Below are positions 51,491-63,400 of a stretch of DNA of 64,000 nucleotides, in pieces. Source of the stretch: Nocardia testacea NBRC 100365 (GTDB lineage: Bacteria > Actinomycetota > Actinomycetes > Mycobacteriales > Mycobacteriaceae); assembly GCF_000308775.1 (NCBI RefSeq), contig NZ_BAGJ01000158.1, forward strand, positions 1 through 64,000. The letters run 5' to 3'. How positions within the stretch are numbered: the first letter of the stretch is position 1; each line of letters opens with the position of its first letter. The notes beneath the pieces were generated by a model that ran no database searches, was not told the origin of the DNA, and saw only the letters and a list, made by a program, of their open reading frames with translations. A program made the translations under genes and the position numbers.

Positions 51491-54400
51491 GAGGTGGCGG
51501 TATTGGCCGCCTGCTGTACAGGTGCCGCCATCCGCTCACGTTCGGCGGCGTCCAGGATGTCGATATCACCGACCCGGATGCGCGGATCGGCGGCCACCGC
51601 CGCGAGGATCCGTTCGAACCGCCGGCCGAAGGACTGCACAGTCGACTCGTCGAACAGGTCGGTGGCGTAGTTGAACACCGAATACAGTTCGCCGTAGCCG
51701 CCGTCGGCATCGCGCTGCGGATCGATACCGATCTGCAGATCGAATTTCGCGGCGAGCGCACCCTGATCGAGGGCCTGCACGGTCAGGCCGGGCAGATCCA
51801 CGGTGGCCTGCTCGGTGTTCTGGAACGACAGCGCCACATCGAAGAGCGGGTTGTACGCGGTCGCCCGGTCGGGCAGGACCGCTTCCACCACCCGCTCGAA
51901 CGGGATATCGCCGTTGGCGAAGGCCGACAGGTCGGTCTCCCGCGCGTGGTCGAGCAGTTCGGCGAACGTCATGGTCGGATCCACCTTGGTCCGCAGGGCC
52001 AGGGTGTTGACGAACATGCCGACCAGGCCGTCGAGTTGCTGTTCGCCACGACCGGCGACGGGGGTGCCGACGACGATATCGTTCGCCCCGGTGAGCCGGG
52101 ACAGCAAGATCGCCACGGCGGCGTGCATCACCATGAACAGGGTGACGCCCCGGGCCCGCGCCGCTTCGTCCAGCAACCGGTGGATCTCGGCGTCCACCCC
52201 GAAGCCGGTGATACCGCCGCGCATCGACGGCACCGCCGGACGCGGCCGGTCCAACGGCAGTTCGACATCGTCGGCGACCCCGTCGAGCTGCTTCTGCCAG
52301 TACGCCAGCTGTCCGGCGGCGACCGAGGTCCCGTCGGTCTCGTCGCCGATCACGGCGCGTTGCCAGAGGGCGTAATCGGCGTACTGCACCGGCAGCGGCG
52401 ACCACCCGGGGGCGTCTCCACCGACCCGGGCGAGGTAGGCCGTCACCAGATCGCGGGCCAGTGGCGCCATCGACGCACCGTCGGCCGTGATGTGGTGCGC
52501 GACGAACGCCAGCACATGCTCATCGGGTCCGATGCCGAGCAGCAGTGCCCGCACCGGGACTTCGGTGGTGGCGTCGAAACCGGTGGACATCAGTTCGCCG
52601 ATCCGGGCCACCGGATCATCCGCCGATTCGACGGTCAACCCGCCGGGCAGTACCTGCGCGGCCGGCAGGATCTCCTGGTACGGCAGCCCATCGGAATCGG
52701 CCGGATACCTGGTGCGCAGCGATTCGTGCCGCTCCAGCACATCGATGACCGCGGCCTGCATCGCCGCGACGTCGAGTGCGCCGGTGAGCCGGATGGCGAG
52801 CGGAATGTTGTACGCGGCCGAACTCGGATCGAACTGGTTGATCAGCCACATCCGCTGCTGGGCCAGGGACAACGGCAAGCGCTCGGGACGCGGCCCGGCC
52901 GCGAGAGCCAAGCGTTCACCGGTTCCGGCGTGCTGTTCGACCCGCGCCGCCAGCGCCGACACGGTGGAGGCCTCGAACAGCGCCCGGACCGCGACGGTGG
53001 TGTCCAGCGCCGCGCCGAGCCGGGCCGCGACCTGGGTGGCGATCAGCGAGTTGCCGCCCAGGGCGAAGAAATCGTCGTCCGCGCCGACCCGGTCGATCTC
53101 GAGCACCTCGGCGTAGATCCCGGCCACGATCTCCTCGATCGGAGTCGAGGGCGCCCGGAACTGCCGGACCTCGAACACCGGTTCGGGCAATGCCCGGCGA
53201 TCCAGCTTGCCCGAGGCGTTCAGCGGCAACTCGTCGAGCACCATGATCACGGTGGGGACCATGTAGGCCGGCAGCCGGCCGGTCAGCCGGGTGCGCAGTT
53301 CCTCGGTGTCGATCACGGTGTCCTTGGCGGGCACCACATAGCCGACGAGCCGGTCGCCGGTGCTCGGATCCGTCTTGGCGACGACCACCGCGCGCGCCAC
53401 CGTGTCGTGCTCGGTGAGCGCCGCCTCGATCTCGCCCAGTTCGATGCGCTGGCCGCGCACCTTCACCTGGAAGTCGGAGCGGCCCACATAGACCAGCTCG
53501 CCGGTGGCGGTCCAGCGCACCACGTCACCGGTGCGGTACATGCGTTCACCGGCACCGAACGGGCTCGCCACGAAGCGGTCCGCGCTCAGGTCCGGGCGGC
53601 CCACATAACCGCGTGCCAGCTGCGCACCGGCCAGGTAGAGCTCACCGGTGACACCCGCCGGTACCGGCCGCAGCCGCGCATCCAGCACATAGGCCTGCGC
53701 GTTCCACACCGGACCACCGATGGGTACCGCGCCGGACACGTTCCCGGCGACCGCGGCATGCGTGGCGTGCACGGTGAACTCGGTCGGGCCGTACAGGTTG
53801 TACAGCGCCACCTCACTGACCCGGCGCACCGCCGCGACCACGTCGCCGGTGAAGGCTTCACCGGCCACGAACAGCATCCGCAGCGACGACCAGGCACCCG
53901 GAACGGCGGCCGCGCTCTCGGCGAACACCGACAGCATCGACGGCACGAACGATGTCACCGTCACACCCTGTTCGGCGATCACCGTCGCCAGGTACCGCGG
54001 GTCGCGGTGGCCGTCCGGTTCGGCGATCACCATGCGCGCGCCGACCGTCAACGGCGCGAACAACTCCCACACCGAGACGTCGAAGGTCGCGGGGGTCTTG
54101 AACAGCACCACATCGTCGCGGGCGATGTCGTATTCGCCCACGATCCAGCCGATCTGATTGGCGACCGCCGCATGCGAGACCGCCACACCCTTCGGGCGGC
54201 CCGTCGACCCGGAGGTGAAGATCACATACGCGGTGTTGCCGGAACGCAGCGGCGCGAGCCGATCGGTGTCGGTGACCGGGGTGTCCGCGTACCCGCCGAC
54301 ATCCACGGTGTCCAGCGTGAACACCGGAACATCGGCGTCGAGCACCGCGGCGTCGGTGGTGGTCGACAGGACACAGACCGGGGCCGCGGTATCCAGGATG

Positions 54401-57400
54401 TGCCGGATCCGTTCGGCCGGATGCGCCGGGTCCAGGGGTACGTAGGCACCACCGGCGGCGACGACGGCGTACATACCGACCACCAGGTCCAGCGACCGCG
54501 GTACCAGTAGCCCGACCAGCGACTCCGGTCCCACGCCCTGGGCGATCAGATGCCTGGCCAGACGGTTGACCCGCGTGGCCAGCTCCGCGTACGTGACCTC
54601 GACACCGCCGGAGCTCAGCGCGATCCGATCCGGGTACTCGGCGACCGCCCGGTGGAATCCGTCGAGCAGCAGTGCCGTGGGCACCGCGTGTCCGGTGGCG
54701 TTCCAGTCGGTCAGCACCTGTGCCCGCTCGGCCGGCGCCAGGACCTCGAGATCCCCGACCGGAGCCGCGGGATCGGCGACGACCGCGTGCAGCAGCCGGG
54801 TGAACCGCTCGGCGAACCCGGCCACCGTGGCCTCATCGAACAGATCCGTCGCGTAGATGAACTTGGCGGTGACACCGCGGGCGATATTCGCCGCGGCCTC
54901 GGCCGGACCGATCCGTTCGGCCAGTTCCAGATGCAGGTCGAACTTCGCCGTCTCGATGGGCGATTCGATACCGCTGATCGCCAAGCCGGGCAGTTCGCCC
55001 TTGACCTGCGGATTGTTGTTCTGCAGCGACAGCATCACCTGGAACAGCGGGTGCCGCGCCTGCGACCGGACCGGGTTCAGCACCTCGACCAGCCGCTCGA
55101 ACGGCAGATCCGCATGGCCGAACGCGGCCACATCACTGCCGCGCACGTTCTCCAGCAGCTCGGCGAAACCGGCACCGGAGTCGATCGGGGTACGCAGCGC
55201 CAGTGTGTTGACGAACATGCCGATCACATCGTCGAGCGCGCGTTCACCACGCCCGGCGACCGGGGTGCCGACGACGATGTCGGATTCTCCGGACAACCGC
55301 GACAGCAGCACCGCGAACGCGGCGTGCACGACCATGAAGAAGGTCACGCCGTGGCGGCGCGCCAGTTCGACCAGGTCGGCGTGTACCGCATCGTCGATCT
55401 CGAAGGTGAGACTCGAGCCGCGCCCGGAGGCCACGGCGGGCCGCGGCCGGTCGGCGGGCAGATCCAGCTGATCCGGGATACCCGCCAGTGCCGTGGACCA
55501 GTACGCGAGCTGCGCGGCGATGACCGAATCCGGATCGTCCTCCGAACCCAGTACCTGCCGCTGCCACAGTGCGTAATCGGCGTACTGCACCTCGAGCGGG
55601 CGCCAGCCCGGTTCGCCGCCCTCGATGCGGGCGCTGTAGGCGGTGATCACATCGCGAGCCAGCGGACCCATGGAGAAACCGTCGGACGAGATGTGGTGCA
55701 CGACGAGCACCAGCACGTGCTCGGTCGGGTCCACCTCGAACAGCCGGACCCGGAACGGCACACCGGTGGTGACATCGAAACCGGCCGAGAGGAATTCGGC
55801 GACCCGCGCGAACAGGTCGGCCTCCGAGACATCCACCGGGGTCAGATCGGGGATCACCGCCGCCGTCGGCACCACCTGCTGGAACGGTGTCCCGTCCACC
55901 TCGGGGTAGTACGTGCGCAGCGATTCGTGCCGCGCCAGCACATCGGCGATGGCGATCTGCATGGCCTGCCGGTCCAGCAGACCCGACAACCGCACCGCGA
56001 TCGGCATATTGTCCGCGGCCGATTCCGGATCGAACCGGTTCAGGAACCACATCCGCTGCTGGGCCAGCGACAGCGGGACCCGCTCCACGATCTCGCCCGA
56101 GGCCAGTGTCTGCGTCGGCCGCGGCTGCGGCACCAGCGGAATCCGGCGGCCCGCACCCGAATGCGTTTCGGCGCGCGCCGCCAGCGCGGCCACTGTCGAG
56201 GCCTCGAACAGTTCCCGCACCGCGAGATCGGTGTCCAGCGCCGCCGACAACCGCGCCGCCACCCGGGTCGCGCTCAGCGAGTTACCACCGAGGGCGAAGA
56301 AATCGTCGTCCGCGCCGACCCGTTCCACGCCGAGGACCTCGGCGAACGTCGTCGCCACGATCTCCTCGATCGGAGTGGACGGCGCCCGGAAGACCCGGGC
56401 CTCGAATACCGGCGCGGGCAGCGCACGACGATCCAGCTTGCCGCTGGCGCCCAGCGGCAGCTCGTCGAGCACCACGAAGGCGGCCGGGGTCATATACGAC
56501 GGCAGACGGGCGGCCAGATCCTCACGCACTTCCTCGATATCGAGCAGCGCTCCCGCCTCGGGTACCAGGTAGCCGACGAGCTGGTCACCGGTGCGCGCAT
56601 CGCTACGCATGACCACTACGGCCTGGCCGACCTCTTCGATATCGGTCAGCGCCGTTTCGATCTCGCCGAGTTCGATACGCAGACCGCGCAGCTTCACCTG
56701 GAAGTCGGAGCGGCCCAGGTATTCGAGTTCACCGGCGGAGTTCCAGCGCACGACGTCGCCGGTGCGATACATCCGCTCGCCGGTATCGAAGGGGCTCGCC
56801 ACGAACCGATCCGCACTCAGGTCGGGCCGCGCCACATACCCACGCGCCAACTGGGCACCGGCCAGGTACAGCTCACCCGCGACACCCACCGGAACCGGCC
56901 GCAACCGCGCATCCAGCACATACACCCGAGTGTTGAACACCGGCGCACCGATCGGCACCACCACGGCATCCGCATCCGTCACCTCATGGAAAGTGACATC
57001 GACCGCGGCCTCCGTCGGACCATACAAGTTGTGCACAGCCGTCCCGGTCAGTTCACGCAACCGATGCGCAGGCTTCGGCGCCAACGCCTCACCCGAAGAG
57101 AACACCAACCGCAACGAACCACACCGCAGCGCATCGGCGGGCAGCGCCGCCACGAACACCGTGAGCATCGACGGCACGAAATGCGCCACCGTCACACCCT
57201 CGGAATCGATGACCTCGGCCAGATACTCCGGATCCCGATGACCATCCGGCTTGGCCACCACCAACCGCGCACCGATCTGCAACGGCCAGAAGAACTCCCA
57301 CACCGACACATCGAAGGTCGACGGCGTCTTCTGCAACACCACGTCGGTGGATTCCAAACCGTACTCGGCCTGCATCCACACCAGACGATTCACGATCGCC

Positions 57401-60400
57401 GCATGCGAAACCGCCACACCCTTCGGACGACCCGTCGAACCCGACGTGAAAATCACATACGCCGTATTCGACGCACGCAACGGCGCACGACGATCCGCAT
57501 CCGTGACCGGTGTATCCGCGTACGCGCCCAGATCCAGCCTGTCGATCCGTACCTGAGCGGTATCGGTCGGCAGATCGTCGCCGGAGGTGAGCACGCAGAT
57601 CGGGTCGGCGGTGGCCAGGATGTACTCGGTGCGCTCGGCCGGATGATCCGGATCCAGCGGTACGTAGGCGCCACCGGCGACGGTGACCGCGTACATACCG
57701 ACCACCAGATCGATCGAACGCCGCATACCCAGGGCCACATACGACTCCGGACCCACACCGCGGGCGATCAGCCACCGGGCGAGCAGATTCACCCGTGTCG
57801 TGAACTCGGCGTAGGACAGGGTCTCGGTCCCGAAGGTCAGTGCGGGCGCGTCCGGGGTACGGACGCCCTGCGCGTAGAACATCGAGGCCAGGGTGGCGGT
57901 GGTATCGACGGTGTGCGCGGTGTCGTTCCACCCGCGCAGCACCTGGTCGCGTTCCCCGCTGTCCAGTAGTTCGATTTCACCGATCCGCCGGTCGGGCGCA
58001 TCGGTGAGGGCGGTGAGCACCCGCACCAACCGGTCGGCGATCCGGCGCACATCGGCCTCGTCGAACATATCCAGCTGATAGCCGGCACGAATCCGCAGCG
58101 TGCTGCCCAGTGCGGCGATCAGGCTGAGCGGGTAGTGGGTGGCGTCGACCGCGCTCAATCCGGTCACCGCCATCCCGTCGATATCGGTGGCCTGCGCCTG
58201 GATACCCGCGGCATCCACCGGATACGACTCGAACACCAGCAGGGTGTCGAAGAGTGTCGCCATCCCCGCCGCGCCCTGGATATCCGCCAGGCCCACATAG
58301 TGGTGATCCAGCAGATCGGCTTGTTCACCCTGGGTCCGGGTGAGCAGTTCACGCGCGGGCTCGTCCTGATCGAAGCGCACTCGCACCGGGACGGTGTTGA
58401 TGAACAACCCGACCATGGTCTCCACCCCGGCCAGCTGCGGTGGGCGGCCGGAGACGGTGGCGCCGAACAGCACATCGTCGCGGCCGGTGATCCGGCCGAG
58501 CAGTATCGCCCACGCCACCTGCAGCACCGTGTTGGGGGTGATACCGAGTTCGGCGGCCAGCGCGGTGATCCGCGCCGTCGCCGCGGCGTCGAGTTCGAAG
58601 GCGTATTCGCCGGACAGGGCCTCGATCTCGTGCGCGGCATCGCCGCCGCCGGTCTCCGGGCGGCTGAGCAGGGTCGGCTCGCTCACCCCGGCGAGCGCCT
58701 CGGCCCAGGCCGCCAGCGAGGCCGGGTGATCCTGCCGGCCGACCCAGTCCAGGAAATGCCGGTAGGAGCGGGCCGCGGGCAGCACGCTGCTGTCGGCGCG
58801 TACCGCGTAGAGCGTCAGCAGATCCTGCATGAGCAGCGGCATGGACCAGCCGTCGAGCACGATGTGGTGGTTGGACACCACGAACTGCCAGGTGTCGGCT
58901 CCGGTCTTGATCAGCGTGAACCTGATCAGTCGCGGCTCGGCCAGATCGAAGCGCCGCAGCCGGTCGGCGTCGACGAGATCGGCGGCCGTGCCGGTAGCGC
59001 TGCGATCGTGCTCGGTCCAGTCGACCGGCACGTCTTCGAGCACGACCTGCACCGAGTTGCCCGCCCGGTCGGTGACGAACACCGTGCGCAGGTTCTCGTA
59101 GCGATCCACCAGGGCCTGGGCGGCCGCCCGCAGCCGTTCGGCGTCCACCCGGCCGGTCAGTGTGAGCACCGCCTGCGCGGTGTACACGTCCACCGAGGTG
59201 GCGGCGAGCTGCGCGTGGAACAGCATGCCGGCCTGCAACGAGGACAGCGGCCACAGGTCGGCGACCCGCTTCGGGAACCGCTGCTCGATCTCCTCGACGG
59301 CCGGCTGCGACACCGTGACCAACGGGAAGTCCGACGGGGTATGGCCGCCCGCGTCCGCGGAATCGGCATGGCGGGCCACCGCTTCCAGTGCCGCCACCCA
59401 CAGGTCACCGAATTCGCGGGCCTCGTCCGACGACAACAGCGTGGACGGATAGCCGATGCGCGCGGTCAGCGTATCGCCGACCACGACGGCGTTGATGTCC
59501 AGCAGCGCCATGGCCGGCATATCCGCGTCGTAACCGACGTCCACGGCCAGATCGGCCGTCGGAAGCCAGCCGAAGCCGTGCATCTCTTCGGAGATCTCGC
59601 CGGCGCCGACGCGGCCCAGGTAGTTGAAGTTCACCTGGCCCGGCATATTCCGCGGGAATTCGGCGGCGGTCTCGGAGTTCATGTACCGCAGCAGACCGTA
59701 ACCGACGCCCTTGTCCGGGACCGCGAGCAGTTGCTCCTTGACGCGCTTGAGCGCGGCGCCCAGTTCCGGCTCGCCGGCGAGCGCGGCCTCGATATCGATA
59801 CCGGCGGGCTCGAAGCGGACCGGGAAGAGCGCGGTGAACCAGCCGACCGTGCGGGACAGATCGGCCCCGGGCACGATCTCCTCTTCACGGCCGTGACCCT
59901 CGAGCCGGATCAGCAGCGGATCGTCCAGCGCGACGCCGGGCGCCCGCCGCGCCCGCCAGGCGGCGGTCGCCAGGACGAGTGCGGTCAGCAGACCGTCGTT
60001 CACACCGCCGTGGAACAGCGCCGGAACAGTGGTGAGCAGGGTCTGGGTGACCTCCGGCGAGACCTGCACCGCGTGCACCGCGACGACTCCGGCGGTATCC
60101 ACCGTGGGATCCAGCGGACGCTCGGTGAGCAGCGGGTCGGCGGTGCCGGCCACGGTCCGCCAGTACTCCAGTTCCGCGAGCCGCTCCGCGCTGTGCGCGT
60201 TCTGTTCGAGCGCATGCGCCCAGGTCCGCATGGAGGTGACCGGCGCGGGCAGTTCGGGGACCTGGCCGGCGCTGCGCGCGACAGCGGACAACACCAGATC
60301 GGGCACCAGGACGCGCCACGACACACCGTCGACCGCGAGGTGGTGCACGATGACCACCAGGTGGCCGGCGCGCTCACCGGTGTCGGGCTCCAGCCAGACG

Positions 60401-63400
60401 AACCGGACCACCACACCGCGCTCGGGATCGAGCCGATCCAGCGCGGAATCGACTGCGGCGGTGGCGACCTCGGACAGCTCGGCACTCGTGAGGGCGCCGT
60501 CGAACACGGTGTGGTCGATCAGCGCGTCCACATCGACGCTGCCCGGTGCGCCCGTTTCCACGATCCAGTCGCCGTCGGTGGCGTACAGCCGCGACCGCAA
60601 CATATCGTGCCGATCCACCACCGGGCCCACCACGGCGGCAATGGTTTCCCGGTCGATGCCGATCGGGAGGTCCAGGGTGATGAGCTGGTGGAAACGCCCG
60701 AAGGAACCGGGCCGTTCGGCCATGAACCGCACGATCGGCGTCAGCGGCATGGTGCCGACACCGCCACCCGGCAGTTCGACGAGCGTGCGCGTCACGCTGT
60801 CGGCATCCGCGGATTCGGCCACCGCGGCCAGTCCGGCCACCGTCCGCTGTTCGAAGACGTGCCGCGGGGTGAACACCACCCCGCGCGCCTTCGCGCGGGA
60901 CACCAGCTGAATGGACACGATGCTGTCGCCGCCGAGGGCGAAGAACGAATCGTCCACACCCACCCGGTCCACGCCCAGGACCTCGGCGAATACCTCCGCG
61001 ATGATCTGCTCGACCGGGGTCCGCGGCCCGCGGAAGGCGGTACGCGCCTGGAACACCGGTTCGGGCAGCGCCTTGCGATCCAGCTTCCCGGCGGGGGTCA
61101 GCGGGATCCGATCGATGACCATGACGGCCGCCGGCACCATGTAGTCGGGCAGCCGTTCGGCGACGTACCCGGTCAGCGCCGTGACATCCACCGCGGCGCC
61201 GGGGGTCGCCACCACGTAGGACACCAGCGATACCGCACCGGCGGCATTCTTGTGTCCGGTCGTGACCGCGAAATCCACGGTGTCGTGCGAGGTCAGCGCC
61301 GCATCGATCTCACCCAGCTCGATACGGAAACCACGAACCTTGACCTGGAAGTCATTACGGCCCACGTACTCCACCGCCGGGTCACCGGCGGCATCACGAC
61401 GCCACCGAACCACATCACCTGTGCGGTAGAGCCGGGCACCGGGCTCACCGTACGGATCGGCGACGAACCGCTCGGCGGTCAAACCGGCACGGGCGTGGTA
61501 CCCACGGGCCAGCTGGATCCCACCGACATACAGTTCACCGGCGACACCCTCGGGCACCGGGTTGAGACGGTCGTCGAGCACCAGAGTCCGCATGCCCCGC
61601 ACCGGGCCACCGATCGTGACCCGATCACCGGCATGCAACACACCACTGATATTCGTAGCGATAGTGGCCTCGGTCGGACCGTAGGCATTATGGAAGCGAC
61701 GCTCGACACCACCCTCGGGTGTGGTCGACCACTTCGCCACCAAATCCGCCGAAATGGCCTCACCACCGGCGATGATCACTTCCATCCCCGCAAGATCGGC
61801 CGGATCCAGCGAGCCCAGCACCGACGGCGTGATCAAACCAACCGTCACACCCTCACGGGAAATCAACTCACCCAGCTCGGCACCACCGTAGGTTCCGGTC
61901 GGCACCACCACGAGGGCACCGGCCGAACCCACCGCCAGCAACAACTCCAGGATCGAGGCATCGAACGACGGGGAAGCGAAAGCCAGCGCCCGCGTGTTCG
62001 CGTCGAGGCGATAACGCTCGACCTGCTCGGCACTGAAATTCGCCAAACCGGCATGCGAAACGACAACGCCCTTGGGCAAACCGGTCGAACCGGACGTGTA
62101 GATGACATACGCCGTGTTCGCCGGGGTCAACGGCCACACCCGGTCCGCATCGGTAATCGGATCGGCCGGATACGTGTCCAGCGCCAACTCGTCGAGAACC
62201 AGCCAGTCCACCGAGTCGGGGAGATCGGCCCGCACACTCGACACCGTGATACCCACCGGCGCACCCGAGTCGGAGAGCATATGCGCGATACGGTCCGCCG
62301 GGTAGGTCGGATCGATCGGCAAGAACGCCGCACCCGACTTGGTGACAGCCCATTCGGCCAGCACCGAATCCGCCGACCGCGGCACCGCCACCGCCACCAA
62401 ATCCTCGGCACCCAAGCACCGCTCGATCAGCACCTGCGCCAACCGGTTCGACCGCTGGTCGAACTCACCGTAGGAGTACCTGGCGCCCTCGAACACCACC
62501 GCCGGCGCCGACGGATCCACCGCCACCGCCGCGGCCAGCAACTCCGGCAACGTCGACGCCGACACCGCCGGACCACCCGTACGGGACAGGACCTCGCGAC
62601 GTTCGCTCGGATCGAACAGTTCGAGATCGCCGAGCACCGCGTCCGGGTCGGCGGCGACCGCCGACAGCAACCGCTGGAACCAGGTGATCATCGTGGACGC
62701 GGTGGCCTCGTCGAACAGTTCGGTGGCGTAGTTCACCACCAGGTCCAGACCGCCCGAGCCGTTTTCGCCCAGCGAGAACTGGAGGTCGAAGCGCGCCACA
62801 TCGTCGGCGATCTCCACCCCGGCGACGGTCAGCCCGGCCAGGTCCAGCGTCGGCGCCTCCTGGTTCTGGAATGACAGCGCCACCTGGAACAGCGGGTTGC
62901 GGGCCTGCGAACGCTCCGGCGCCAGCAGATCCACCAACCGCTCGAACGGCACATCGGCATTACCGAACGCGTCCAGATCCGTCCGGCGGGCCCGATCCAC
63001 CAGGTCGGCGAAGGTCTCGCCCGAGCCGACCGCGGTCCGCAGCACCAGCGTATTGACGAACATGCCGACCAGATCGTCCAGAGCCTGCTCGCCACGACCC
63101 GCGATCGGCGTACCGATCGCGATGTCCTCGCTACCGGACAACCGCGCCAGCAACGCCGCCAATCCGGCGTGCAGCACCATGAACATGGACGCGCCGCGCG
63201 CGCGGGCCAGGGCGTTCAGATTCCGCACCAGCTCGGCGTCCAGCTCGCCGTGCACCCGCGCACCGCGCAGCGACGCGACCGCGGGACGCGGCCGGTCGGT
63301 GGGCAGCACCAGTTCGTCGGGCAGGTCCGCGAGGGTGTTCTGCCAGAACGCGATCTGGCGGGCCATCGGAGCGTCCGGGTCGTCCTCGGTGCCGAGCACC

